NCBI GenBank assembly: GCA_016293265.1
Contig: JAEDEN010000010.1
Span: 1 to 36,055, forward strand
DNA from: Oscillospiraceae bacterium
Lineage (GTDB): Bacteria > Bacillota > Clostridia > Oscillospirales > Oscillospiraceae
DNA: 36,055 bases
Direction: 5' to 3'
Shown here: piece by piece, positions 1 to 8,187 of the stretch
Layout of the letters: the number at the start of each line of letters is the position of its first letter
How positions within the stretch are numbered: position 1 is the stretch's first letter
Program-made: the position numbers and the translations under genes
Notes under the pieces: generated by a model
Seen by the model: only the letters and a program-made list of their open reading frames with translations
Told to the model about the DNA's origin: nothing
The model's database searches: none

Positions 1-166
1 TGTTTTGTACCCTATGTCCTCCTCCACAACTGCAGGCGGTGTACATCTATCCCTAAATGTGACCGTCCCTATATGCATCCGCCGGTGCCGGAGGCGCGCG
101 GGATCAGAGAGAAGACAGGACTCCCGTAAAGTGGATTCGAGCCCTGTTGCGTCTTTGCAGCCGTAG
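1..166. other. left-edge region, no gene seen
   Basis: No convincing reading frame, tRNA or terminator is seen here. It lies downstream of the minus-strand PucR-type regulator. A GGAGGAGG-like stretch on the minus strand near positions 17-24 resembles a ribosome binding site, but no start codon follows at usable spacing inside the window. Confidence 0.5.
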
Positions 167-1795
167 TTATTCCTGGGCGGCGAGGAACAGTGCGGTCATG
201 AAATTGCAGCTGTAGGGAAGTTCAAAAACGTTGTAGCACATGATATCCTGAATTTGTTTTTTGCGGTACAGCAGGGTATTGCGATGAATATGCAGAGCAT
301 CTGCGCTGCGCTGCACGTCCATATTACACTGAAACAGTATCCGCGCTGTCTTGATCAGTTCGGTATTTTTTGCGGCGTCATATTCCTGCAGCGGGGCAAT
401 GATCTGGCGGCTCAGCTGCATTACGTCGGGCGTGCCCCGGGCCGCTTTCAGATAGTAAAACATACCTAATTTGGAAAAGTCGGCGATGCGGTTGACGCCC
501 AGCAAGGAGCGACCCAGAATTGCGATATCGAAGGCCTCGTTGTAAGCCCGCGGGATCTCTGTGAATTGCTCCATAGCCGTGCTGATACCGATGGATACAC
601 TGGTAATTTTACTGGAAGTGAACAACTCTAATATGCGCTGCGCCATTTCCTGCAGCTGTGCGTCATCCGAAGGATGGGCAATGAGGATGAGGAAAATATC
701 GCTTCGGAAGTGCAGTATGTTTTCCTCGCCATAGTAGTGGACAATCCGTTCCACATTGGGTAGGTACCAGCGCCGAATGTAGTTTACCAGCTCGCGGTCC
801 CTGCTTCGGTCCTTGCTTTCGGTTCCCTGAAAGGCGTTGAGGTTTACTACCATTACATGATGCACGGCGGTGAGGGAAAAGCCCAGGTCCTCGGCGCGGT
901 GCAGGGCGATTTCGTTGGAGCGGAAGTTCCATACCAACAGATCGGAAAAAAACGTCTGCAGATAATCAGCCTCCATGTAGGACATCCTTTTGGTTTTGTT
1001 GATCAGCAGTGCACAGGGCAGATTGAGGCTGTCAGCAACCTCCAGCACCTGTTCCTCAGTGCAGCCCGGCTGGAAGTCGATGGAGATAAAACCAAAGAGG
1101 TTACCGTTTTTCTTGACGAAGTAGATCATAGTAGGTTGTCCGCCCAGTGGTGCCTCCATGATGCAGTAGTGCAGGTTGCGGATATCTTTGGTGCCCCAGA
1201 CCAGATGCTCCTTCATATACGCAGACTCGCGCTCTTTCTGCAAGGCACTTTTATTGGAGTACAGGTAACCGAGATTGATATCCAGAAAAGAGATGGCATA
1301 TCCCACAATGTAAGCCATCACCTTCAGCGCTTCCGATGGCGGACTGTCGCTGGTGAGCAGATCCAAAAAATCACTGCGGATCATCGTATGTTTTGCAGTC
1401 TGGGGCGGCTGGGAGAGACGGCTGAAAATAGGATTGATGATGTCAACAAAGGAAGTGTCGGTACCTGCTACGATCAGCGGAAAACCAAGACTGTCACACA
1501 GTTCCAATACACTGGGGTGAATGGACTGAAGCACATATTTAATATGACAAATCACCAGGCCGCAGCAGCCGCACTTGGTCAGGGTTTCGATGACAATTTT
1601 CTGCATGTTAATATCATCACGGATAGCGTAAAACGAAGTAATAAACAACTGATTCTGCAAAGTCCAAGTAGAAATCGATTCTTCCGCTATCTCCAAAACA
1701 CTGACGCTTTCAATCTGTTTGCTCAGACCTTGCGCTCCGGCCACCACAGTGGCATTGCTGAGTCCGCCGAAGCTGAGAACTTCTCTAACTTGCAT
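167..1795 (-). CDS. PucR-family transcriptional regulator
   Basis: A 542-residue regulator of the PucR/CdaR type, a family known for control of purine, allantoin and other nitrogen-compound catabolism. The N-terminus (MQVREVLSFG...) is a PucR-like ligand domain. The C-terminal region carries the typical helix-turn-helix around residues 480-520 (motif DVQRSADALHIHRNTLLYR). I place the start at the ATG at 1795 because an AGGAGGAATG-type ribosome binding site (1801-1810) precedes it; the frame is open further upstream, but that would add 56 residues without family resemblance. It is transcribed away from the NCS1 permease cluster, so it probably controls that cluster and itself. Three copies of an 18-bp motif in the shared upstream region are candidate binding sites. 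The effector is unknown. Confidence 0.9.
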   Translation of the reverse strand: MQVREVLSFGGLSNATVVAGAQGLSKQIESVSVLEIAEESISTWTLQNQLFITSFYAIRDDINMQKIVIETLTKCGCCGLVICHIKYVLQSIHPSVLELCDSLGFPLIVAGTDTSFVDIINPIFSRLSQPPQTAKHTMIRSDFLDLLTSDSPPSEALKVMAYIVGYAISFLDINLGYLYSNKSALQKERESAYMKEHLVWGTKDIRNLHYCIMEAPLGGQPTMIYFVKKNGNLFGFISIDFQPGCTEEQVLEVADSLNLPCALLINKTKRMSYMEADYLQTFFSDLLVWNFRSNEIALHRAEDLGFSLTAVHHVMVVNLNAFQGTESKDRSRDRELVNYIRRWYLPNVERIVHYYGEENILHFRSDIFLILIAHPSDDAQLQEMAQRILELFTSSKITSVSIGISTAMEQFTEIPRAYNEAFDIAILGRSLLGVNRIADFSKLGMFYYLKAARGTPDVMQLSRQIIAPLQEYDAAKNTELIKTARILFQCNMDVQRSADALHIHRNTLLYRKKQIQDIMCYNVFELPYSCNFMTALFLAAQE

Positions 1796-1888
1796 GGCAG
1801 CATTCCTCCTTTGTGCAGGGGCAGCGCGATTCATAGGAACGATCTTTCCCGAAAAACTATGCACCACGCGCGTTTCAAACTTGACAGA

Positions 1889-1906
1889 TTGTGTACGAAA
1901 GCAAAT
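1889..1906 (+). promoter_or_regulatory. candidate PucR operator, copy 1
   Basis: First copy of the motif TTGTGYAYGNNNNCAAAT, in the leader of the PucR-type gene. It shares an extended 21-bp match (18 identical) with copy 2, 47 bp away. The operator role is inferred from repetition in a divergent regulatory region. Confidence 0.45.
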
Positions 1907-1935
1907 GGTCAGCCAATTACAAAGGACAGAAATAA

Positions 1936-1953
1936 TTGTGTATGAAAACAAAT
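1936..1953 (+). promoter_or_regulatory. candidate PucR operator, copy 2
   Basis: Second copy of TTGTGYAYGNNNNCAAAT, same orientation as copy 1 and start-to-start distance 47 bp, about 4.5 helical turns. It lies upstream of the PucR-type start. Confidence 0.45.
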
Positions 1954-2109
1954 AGAAAACCAATGGCAGAAGGCAGAAATCATTGTGGAGTCCCTTGCAA
2001 TGGGGTCAAAAACGGCACATATAGCAATGATTATAGAGATTTTTTTAACCTTGTCAACACTTGTTCAAAAACAAAGCTAAAATAATTTAGCCAGGAGGAA
2101 TGACGAGAC

Positions 2110-2127
2110 TTGTGCACGCGCACAAAT
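2110..2127 (+). promoter_or_regulatory. candidate PucR operator, copy 3
   Basis: Third copy of TTGTGYAYGNNNNCAAAT with the same internal spacing. This copy also contains a palindrome, TTGTGC-ACGC-GCACAA. It ends 29 bp before the -35 box of the permease promoter, a place where an activator could act. Confidence 0.45.
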
Positions 2128-2156
2128 CAGCTGAAGAAATTCAGATTTGAGGTACG

Positions 2157-2185
2157 ATGACAGCTCCCGACGCTTCCGATATAAT
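2157..2185 (+). promoter_or_regulatory. predicted sigma-A promoter of the permease cluster
   Basis: ATGACA (2157-2162), a 17-bp spacer and a perfect TATAAT (2180-2185). It lies about 50 bp upstream of the permease start and downstream of the third operator-like copy. The rest of the 441-bp gap between the divergent genes holds no reading frame I can support. Confidence 0.6.
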
Positions 2186-2236
2186 AAACAAAAAAGTCAA
2201 GGGACCTTTGGCTAGACGAATTAGGAGGATAAGGAT

Positions 2237-3538
2237 ATGAGCGAAAACAGAAAAAAGCCTAAAACAGAACACACCAACGACTATGCAGTGCAACGTGTAC
2301 CAGAAGGCGGCCGTAAGGGTTTCTTCAGCGTTGCAATGGTTTCCGCGGGCTTCTGCATCTGTATGTCCGGCCTGATGACTGGCGCATCTTTCGCAATGGG
2401 GCTCACGCTGAAGCAGGCTATTATCGCCAGCATTATCGGCAACCTGATCCTGGCCCTCTACGGCGGTGCTCTGGGACATGCCGGTGCCAAGGAAGGTGTC
2501 GCGACTTCTATGTTGGCCCGCGTCAGTTTCGGTTTCCATGGCTCCAAGATCATCAGCTTGATTGTTGCCATCACTATGGCTGGTTGGTACGCATTTCAGT
2601 GCGGCTTTTTCGGACAGACGATTAACGCAATGTTCCCTGAAGGCGGCGTCATTGTCGCGGTCCCCGTGGCTGCTGCTTGGGGCGGTATCCTGATGCTGTT
2701 GTCCGCATACTTTGGCTATAAAGGACTGGATGTTCTGAGTAAAGTTGTTGTTCCCTTGATCAGCGCTGTTGCTGTCATCGGCGTTATCCTCACTGTCAAT
2801 GCAAATGACGGATGGGCCAATATTGCTGCCATGGAGCCTTCTGAACCCATGACTCTGGCGGCTGGTATCGTTGCTGTTGTCGGTTCTTTCGCAGGCGGCG
2901 CTTCCGCGCAGGCTGACATTACCCGCTACGCCAAGAACACCAAGGTTGCTTGGGGCGGAACTATCTTCGGCTATATGCTCGCAAACACGTTCATCATTCT
3001 GGCCGGTTTTATCACCACTCGCGGTACCGGCGCTGAGAGCCTGCCCCATGCTATGCTGGCTTTGGGTATGGGCTTCCCCGCACTGCTGGTTCTGATCGGC
3101 GCTCAGTGGACTACCAACGATAACAATCTATACACTTCTTCCCTGGGTTTCTGCAACATCATTACTAAGTTGACCAAGAAACAGTTGGTTCTGATCATCG
3201 GTATTGTCGCTACCATTCTGGGGGCTGCCGGCGCCATCAACTACTTTGTCAACTGGCTGGTTATCCTGGGCATCGGACTGCCTCCCATGGCAGGTATCAT
3301 CGCTGCCGACTATCTCATCATTCATAAGCAGCACTATCCTTTGGACTGCGGCGACAAGTACTGCAACTGGAACATTGTTGCGTTTGTCAGCTGGGCGATT
3401 GCCTGTATCGTCGGCTACTGTGTCTCTTGGGGCGTCGCTTCCATCAATTCCCTGGTCGTTGGTTTCGTCGTCTATTTGATTGGCATGAAGCTGTTAGGTG
3501 ATAAGGGTAAGATCGGCGAACACATCCAGGAACTGTAA
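2237..3538 (+). CDS. NCS1-family cytosine/purine-type permease
   Basis: A 433-residue membrane protein of the nucleobase:cation symporter-1 family (CodB-like). It starts with a short hydrophilic leader, followed from residue 30 by GGRKGFFSVAMVSAGFCICM, typical of the first membrane segment. About twelve hydrophobic segments follow, with the family-typical length. NCS1 proteins import cytosine, purines, allantoin, hydantoins or related compounds with Na+ or H+. The start has a strong TAGGAGG ribosome binding site about 8 bp upstream. The gene is first in a plus-strand cluster; the M29/NicX-like gene follows after 47 bp with no terminator between. The substrate cannot be read from the sequence, but the PucR-type neighbour points to a nitrogen-rich ring compound. 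Confidence 0.9.
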   Translation: MSENRKKPKTEHTNDYAVQRVPEGGRKGFFSVAMVSAGFCICMSGLMTGASFAMGLTLKQAIIASIIGNLILALYGGALGHAGAKEGVATSMLARVSFGFHGSKIISLIVAITMAGWYAFQCGFFGQTINAMFPEGGVIVAVPVAAAWGGILMLLSAYFGYKGLDVLSKVVVPLISAVAVIGVILTVNANDGWANIAAMEPSEPMTLAAGIVAVVGSFAGGASAQADITRYAKNTKVAWGGTIFGYMLANTFIILAGFITTRGTGAESLPHAMLALGMGFPALLVLIGAQWTTNDNNLYTSSLGFCNIITKLTKKQLVLIIGIVATILGAAGAINYFVNWLVILGIGLPPMAGIIAADYLIIHKQHYPLDCGDKYCNWNIVAFVSWAIACIVGYCVSWGVASINSLVVGFVVYLIGMKLLGDKGKIGEHIQEL

Positions 3539-3585
3539 TTTGTCACAACAAAAACCAACAAATATATAATAATGGAGGAAATGAT

Positions 3586-4632
3586 ATGCCTACTTCTATG
3601 GATCTGGAAATGGCCCGCGCAGCATATAAAGTTATGCACGACTTGGTAAACGTCAAACCCGGCGAGAGCGTTTTGATCACGATAGACTCCCGTGCTGAGT
3701 TCCGTGTTGCGGAAGAACTGGCCAAGGCATCTGAGATGCTGGGCGGCAAGACCATGGTCGCTTGGCACAGCACGCCCAAGGGCTATGGCGCTGTGACCAT
3801 GCCTTATCTGCCGGACCCCTTAAAGGCTTGCGTAGACCAGACAGATGTTTGGATTGAACTGAACGACCAGTGGCTGCTTTACTCTCCTATCTGGGATAAA
3901 GCTGTTACCAACGGCAGGACCCGTCAGGTCATGCTGGGCGGCCTGAGCGTTGAGCGCTTCTATCGCTTGTACGGTGATGTGGACATCTCTGCACAGAAAG
4001 CGTTCCAAAACACTCTGACCGAAATGACCCGCAATGCCAAGACTGGTCGCATCACCAATAAGGCTGGTACCGATATCAGTTTCGAGTTCCGCCCCGGTCG
4101 TCCTATCACCAATGAGATCGACTACTCCGTCCCCGGCGGCCACTTTGTTACCGGTCAGATCGGTTGGGCGCCTGAGGAAGAAACCATTAACGGCATCATC
4201 GCTTTTGACGGAACAATCTCCGGCGGCGGCGATGCTGAACTGGGCAGACTGGAAGAGCCCGTGCGCTACATCGTCAAAAACGGGCGCTTGGTAGACATCC
4301 AGGGCGGTTGGCAGGCAGACAAGCTGCGCGCCTACTTCAAGTCGTTGAATGACGACAATATGTACCTCCCCGCTCATGTTTGCTACGGCTGTCACCCGAA
4401 CGCAAAGCTGGAAGGATGCACCACCGAAGATGAGCGTGTATGGGGCAGCACCCAGTGGGGGTTCGGACATCAGGGCAGCATTTATTCCGGCGGTGAACCC
4501 CGCGTTGCTGTTAGTCACATCGACGGCATCTGCCTGGAGTGTTCTGTCTATCTGGACGGTGTAAAGATCCTGGAAGACGGCCAGTTTATCGAGCCAAAGC
4601 TGGCCGAACTGGCAAAGAAACTGGGCAAATGA
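3586..4632 (+). CDS. M29 aminopeptidase/NicX-like metalloenzyme
   Basis: A 348-residue soluble protein resembling the M29 (aminopeptidase T) superfamily, which also includes NicX, the 2,5-dihydroxypyridine dioxygenase. Visible support is the N-terminal pattern VKPGESVLITIDSRAEFRVAEEL, shared by many M29-like proteins (given here in two parts: VKPGESVLITID and SRAEFRVAEEL). There is also a histidine in GCHPNA (H270) and an H-x-D pair (H311, D313) in the C-terminal half, as in the metal site of this superfamily. A well-spaced AGGAG-type site precedes the ATG. It sits between an NCS1 permease and a DUF1847 relic, so it probably acts on the imported compound. An oxygen-dependent reaction is unlikely if the host is a strict anaerobe, so a hydrolytic role is favoured. 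Exact substrate unknown. Confidence 0.75.
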   Translation: MPTSMDLEMARAAYKVMHDLVNVKPGESVLITIDSRAEFRVAEELAKASEMLGGKTMVAWHSTPKGYGAVTMPYLPDPLKACVDQTDVWIELNDQWLLYSPIWDKAVTNGRTRQVMLGGLSVERFYRLYGDVDISAQKAFQNTLTEMTRNAKTGRITNKAGTDISFEFRPGRPITNEIDYSVPGGHFVTGQIGWAPEEETINGIIAFDGTISGGGDAELGRLEEPVRYIVKNGRLVDIQGGWQADKLRAYFKSLNDDNMYLPAHVCYGCHPNAKLEGCTTEDERVWGSTQWGFGHQGSIYSGGEPRVAVSHIDGICLECSVYLDGVKILEDGQFIEPKLAELAKKLGK

Positions 4633-4656
4633 TATTGGTGGGATAGAGAGGTCCTT

Positions 4657-4901
4657 ATGATCATGTGCAATCCAATCGCTCAGGCGGCGCTGCTCAACGC
4701 CGAAAAGACCGATTTCAACATCGCGCTGGGATTGCGGGTGGGACACGAGATTCGATGCTCTTTCGCCATTCCGAAACACCGGTAACGGTGATGGCTACCA
4801 AGGACAAGGTGCTGGCCCATAACCCCACGGGGGCATTGTATGTGGCCGATGGTTATTATAAGGACATTCTCTTCCCAGAAAATCCAGGAAAACTGGGTTG
4901 A
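4657..4901 (+). pseudogene. C-terminal relic of a DUF1847 protein, frameshifted
   Basis: The frame from the ATG at 4657 reads MIMCNPIAQAALLNAEKTDF and continues NIALGLRVGH. It then runs out of register around 4750 and stops. The matching continuation SMLFRHSETPVTVMATKDKV, then LAHNPTGALYVADGYY, lies in another frame and ends at 4901. Together they give the C-terminal half of a DUF1847 protein, which normally has about 200 residues including a cysteine-containing N-terminal half; that half is absent. Dropping two bases of the GAGA near 4750 would restore the family sequence GHDSM. The family cysteine in CVGHD is arginine here. So this is a decayed gene with an N-terminal deletion plus a frameshift, 24 bp after the M29-like gene. 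Confidence 0.75.
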
Positions 4902-4911
4902 TCGTATTCAA

Positions 4912-4956
4912 AGATGCGGGGGAAAGCATCGCATTCTCCCCCGCATCTCTTTTTTT
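4912..4956 (+). terminator. rho-independent terminator
   Basis: Perfect 12-bp arms (AGATGCGGGGGA at 4912-4923, complement at 4937-4948) are followed by a T-rich tract ending at 4956. It closes the permease/M29-like/DUF1847 unit. Confidence 0.9.
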
Positions 4957-4994
4957 GACGCAGAATTACAATATAATGACAGGAGGATCGCACC

Positions 4995-5615
4995 ATGAAA
5001 AAGGTCATTCGTGTCGGCGCAGACCCGTTCCCCCCGTACCAGTATTACTCTGAAGACGGTTCTGTTCGCGGCATAGATTTCGACACCGTTTCCCGCGCTT
5101 TTTCGCAGGCAGGTTATGAGATCAAGGTAGAATTGTACGATTTCCCCATTGTAGAAAGAATGATGCACGACGGGAAAATGCAGGCGGCATTCCAGGTGCA
5201 GCCTACACCCCAGCGGAAAAAGATCTATCACTTCTCCCAGTTGCTGCGTGAAGCTGCAACCGAGCTGGTCACCGCCAAGGAAGGGATTGACATCAGCGAA
5301 TATAAAGAGATAGAAACAAAAGGCCTGACCCTGGGTGTGCTGGAAGGTTACACCAACGGTCCTGATATCGACGCACTCAGCGCCGATATTAAGAGGGTCT
5401 ATCCCGATAACCAGACACTTCTGCGGGCCATCAGCGCCGGCGAAGTAGATCTGGGCGTCTTTGACCGCGGCGTCAAGCAGTATCTGATGGAGCAGAACGG
5501 CATCACCAACATCCGCGCTATCGATACCATGACGTTTCTCCGTCCGCTGTATGTCGTCTTTATGGACAAAGATTTACGCGATGCGTTTGACCGAGGTCTC
5601 TCAGCCATTCGCTAA
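4995..5615 (+). CDS. SBP_bac_3-like binding protein without signal peptide
   Basis: A 206-residue protein with the fold signature of amino-acid-type solute-binding proteins. It has an N-terminal IRVGADPFPPYQYYSEDGSV block, then RGIDFDTV, a central LTLGVLEGYTNG hinge-like strand, and AGEVDLGVFDRG near the end. Unlike transported family members it begins directly with the mature domain: no signal peptide or lipobox is present. The strong AGGAGG site just upstream of the ATG, and a terminator 40 bp upstream, exclude an N-terminal extension. It is also short for the family (usually about 240-280 residues). It is probably cytoplasmic, perhaps a ligand-sensing or remnant domain. An MFS gene follows 142 bp later. 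A TATAAT sits at 4972-4977 but lacks a well-spaced -35 box. Confidence 0.75.
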   Translation: MKKVIRVGADPFPPYQYYSEDGSVRGIDFDTVSRAFSQAGYEIKVELYDFPIVERMMHDGKMQAAFQVQPTPQRKKIYHFSQLLREAATELVTAKEGIDISEYKEIETKGLTLGVLEGYTNGPDIDALSADIKRVYPDNQTLLRAISAGEVDLGVFDRGVKQYLMEQNGITNIRAIDTMTFLRPLYVVFMDKDLRDAFDRGLSAIR

Positions 5616-5757
5616 CCGTTCATAGCGCTGTTTTGCACCCTTTTCAAAGACAGGCGGTTACCTTGCATTGCTACGCGCTGTAGTGTGCAGTGTCAGGTAC
5701 CGTCTTTCTCCTTCCTAATGGTCGCAGGACAACAAAATGCAGGAGGGTATTCTCTAA

Positions 5758-6993
5758 ATGAAAGGCCAACCTTTTTATGGCGGCTATGCTGCTGTGATTG
5801 GCGGTTTTGTGCTGATGGCAATGCTACATTCCATGCTGCAAAGCTGCTTCAGCTTGTTTCTGGTACCCGCTACTGAGACCATGGGAATCCCACGCAGTCT
5901 GTTTAGCCTCAGCACAAGCGTTGTAGCATTGATGTCGCTTTTGCTATCCCCTTTTATGGGGAAATGGCTGTCTGGCCGTTACGCCCGCCAAGTTTTTTTG
6001 TTCTGTGTAGGCGGACTGGGGCTGGCATATGCCAGCTACGGCCTTGCGAAGGGCCCTCTTATGCTATATAGCAGCGCGGTGCTGGTGGGCATTTTTTCTT
6101 GTGGCGCTACGTCCGTTCCCGTTTCCATCATCATTACCAGTTGGTTCCCTCAGGCCAGTGGAACGGCAATCTCAGCGGCCTATGCCGGCAGCGGCATTGG
6201 CGGTGCTGTACTGTCGCCTCTGATTACCGCCGCCATCGCCAGGTATGGTTGGCAGCACGCATTCCTGATCTTCGGCCTGCTGATGACAGCGGTTGGACTG
6301 ACGACAGCAGTCTTTTTGCTGCGCCCCAACCCAAATACCGCTGTAGGTGTGGACAAGGCGGAGTCAAAGGAGCAAGGTGACCCTGTAAAGCTGCTGCGGT
6401 ATCGGGGATATTTCTGGGTTTATTTGCTGGGCATATCCTGCATGTGTTTGGTGGCTTTTTCCAGCTTGAGCCAGCTTTCCGCCTTTCTTACGGATACCTA
6501 TAACGCTGAGTTTTCTGGTGTTATCTTTTCCTGTTGTCTTTTGATGCTAACTCCCAGCAAAATTATTTTGGGACTTCTGTATGACCGAAAAGGCGTCAAC
6601 TTTACTACCATTTGCGTCATGGGCGCCTGCACAGTATCCATGCTCCTGCTGCTTGCGCTTACCGATGCTCCCGTGTGGTTTGCTTGGGTCATGGCCGCCT
6701 TCTTTGCCATCGGAAACTGCTGTGGGACCGTTTCGCCGCCAGTTACTGCCTCTGCCATTTTTGGTGCCCAACACTACGGCCGCCTGTTTGGCCTGGTAAA
6801 TTTATTCTGTATGCTGGGCAACATGATTGGTCCTCCTGCTGCGGCCTGGTCCTATGACCAGTTTAGCTCTTACCGTCCGGTCTGGATCGTCTGCGCGGCT
6901 CTTTCTCTGCTTTCCATCGCTTGTATTCTGTATGCCCATCGCTGCTGTAAAAAGGATTCCTACTGGCAGCAGATGTGGGCGTCATCCAAATAG
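5758..6993 (+). CDS. MFS transporter, oxalate/formate-antiporter-like
   Basis: A 411-residue major facilitator protein with about twelve membrane segments and the internal break after residue 195 (hydrophilic stretch PNPNTAVGVDKAESKEQGDP) expected between the two six-helix halves. The N-terminal FYGGYAAVIGGFVLMAM and the segment AGSGIGGAVLSPL resemble the OFA/monocarboxylate-like branch. A GGAGGG-type site precedes the ATG. It follows the signal-less binding protein on the same strand. It may move a product or co-substrate of the pathway encoded upstream; the substrate is unknown. No clear terminator follows; an inverted repeat lies 70 bp downstream. Confidence 0.85.
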   Translation: MKGQPFYGGYAAVIGGFVLMAMLHSMLQSCFSLFLVPATETMGIPRSLFSLSTSVVALMSLLLSPFMGKWLSGRYARQVFLFCVGGLGLAYASYGLAKGPLMLYSSAVLVGIFSCGATSVPVSIIITSWFPQASGTAISAAYAGSGIGGAVLSPLITAAIARYGWQHAFLIFGLLMTAVGLTTAVFLLRPNPNTAVGVDKAESKEQGDPVKLLRYRGYFWVYLLGISCMCLVAFSSLSQLSAFLTDTYNAEFSGVIFSCCLLMLTPSKIILGLLYDRKGVNFTTICVMGACTVSMLLLLALTDAPVWFAWVMAAFFAIGNCCGTVSPPVTASAIFGAQHYGRLFGLVNLFCMLGNMIGPPAAAWSYDQFSSYRPVWIVCAALSLLSIACILYAHRCCKKDSYWQQMWASSK

Positions 6994-7010
6994 TGATTTT
7001 CCAAATTAGA

Positions 7011-7060
7011 TTTAACGTAACACCGTGGCTGAAAACCTTTTTGCGCTCCTAGCTGGATGA
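7011..7060 (-). pseudogene. very short second IS30-like relic
   Basis: About 27 bases on the minus strand (7029-7055), reading roughly RSAKRFSA, align with the RERKSFSA-coding part of the neighbouring IS30 relic, with 18 of 24 core bases identical by eye. Too short to be certain. Confidence 0.25.
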
Positions 7061-7061
7061 A

Positions 7062-7093
7062 AATCACTGCTAGAGGTTCCTATAGCAGTGATT
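7062..7093. repeat. perfect 11-bp inverted repeat
   Basis: AATCACTGCTA (7062-7072) and TAGCAGTGATT (7083-7093), with a 10-base loop. There is no T-tract on either side, so a terminator role is doubtful; it may be a relic of an element end. Confidence 0.5.
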
Positions 7094-7109
7094 CCCGCTA
7101 TATTCTGTA

Positions 7110-7238
7110 TTACAATTCAGAAGTGGTTGCAACGTCTTTCCCTAATCTTGCTGCAATGGCTGAAAAGCTTTTTCGTTCCCTAAGACTGACCTCAATGGCA
7201 ATCCGGTCACTGAGGGTTAAATGTGAATTTTTAGCCAT
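7110..7238 (-). pseudogene. IS30-family transposase, N-terminal fragment
   Basis: From the ATG at 7238 the frame reads MAKNSHLTLSDRIAIEVSLR, then ERKSFSAIAARLGKD, the N-terminal helix-turn-helix of IS30-family transposases. It ends after 42 residues where a complete transposase has about 320-400. A GGAGAAAACC site precedes the ATG. The rest of the element is missing, so this is a dead remnant. Confidence 0.7.
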
Positions 7239-7278
7239 GGTTTTCTCCGTTTCTGCGCTGCCGTCATCCGGAGAAGAC

Positions 7279-7303
7279 GAAGGGGCTCTGCCCCTTAAGC
7301 CCC
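7279..7303. repeat. GGGGCTCTGCCCC hairpin repeat
   Basis: GGGG-CTCTG-CCCC followed by TTAAGCCCC. Sequences of this kind occur as dispersed hairpin repeats in many Clostridia (general knowledge). Here it lies next to the IS30 relic. Confidence 0.45.
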
Positions 7304-7310
7304 AATATCT

Positions 7311-7881
7311 ATCGCTTTTGTTTCCAAGAATGCAGCAAAAAAGCAACTCCTGTTGAAAATGCTGCCTTCCCGCAAACCCTATGTGCCGCTCAGGTCGCTC
7401 CTCATCGTTACCATCTCCTGCGCATAGGTAAAGCATTATTTTTGTAAGTTACCGTTGGTTGCGCGTCAAGAGCTACTGCAATGTTTGTAAGAGGTTCTTC
7501 CGGATACATTTTCGCAAGATTAACTTCAACTACCAGCCCAACCGGAATTTAGTTTTTCTATCAAGTATCGATAGATCTTTCACAGGAGATCCTATCTTGA
7601 TCCTTTATTTTTTCTCAGAGTTGAATTAAAATAGTACCATTATACATATAAACATCGGTTCACTCCTGCCAAGGACTGCATGTACTACACCTAACGTCCC
7701 AGATACTGACTGTGACTCTTATCAATTTTTCACAATACAAGTTACTGATACAAACTTGTCATCTTTACAACATTCCCCTGACAGATCGTCCGGCCAGCAG
7801 GGCTCTCTTCGGCTCTCCAGTACCCGCCATTTCGTGCGGATACCATTTCTGCGATTCGATATGCGCCCATCCTCTCATTTG
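7311..7881. other. intergenic stretch without recognisable gene
   Basis: AT-richer sequence between the IS30 relic and the deacetylase fragment. I find no reading frame with family resemblance, no tRNA and no convincing terminator. It reads like accumulated insertion scars. Confidence 0.5.
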
Positions 7882-8187
7882 GAACAGCCCGTCCTTTTTC
7901 CCTTCCCTGCCGCATGATTTTCCCTTTGGCGCATAGGTTCTTTTGTAAAGAAAGGACGGGATCACTATGAAGCTGTTTCGCCGCAAACCCAAACCAGCGC
8001 GGAAAATCCTCTTCCTGCGCAAGCGGTACCTGGCCATCCCCGGGGCCCTGCTGGCCATCTGCGCCCTGTGCCTGGTGACCAACCTACCCGCCTACGTCAC
8101 CGCCTCCGCCTCCCAGCGCCAGCTGCCCATCTACAGCGTCCAGCGGGACTACAAGGTCTGCGCCCTCACCTTCGACGCCGCCTGGGG
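7882..8187 (+). repeat. direct repeat copy 1 (deacetylase 5' region)
   Basis: 306 bp nearly identical to 30576-30881: one difference in the 85-bp leader and five in the coding part, all synonymous. The leader contains an imperfect inverted repeat (CCCGTCCTTT near 7888 and AAAGGACGGG just before the ATG). Identity begins abruptly at GAACAG in both copies. Confidence 0.9.

Noticed and set aside
857..1945. Plus-strand open frame of 362 codons
   Set aside because: Antisense of the PucR-type gene and running through its operator region.
1796..1963. N-terminal extension of the PucR-type protein
   Set aside because: The extra 56 residues do not resemble the family and contain two of the operator-like repeats; the ATG at 1795 has a strong ribosome binding site.
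4972..4977. TATAAT just before the signal-less binding protein
   Set aside because: The only TTGACG nearby is 11 bp away, too close for a normal promoter, and the start point would fall inside the ribosome binding site.
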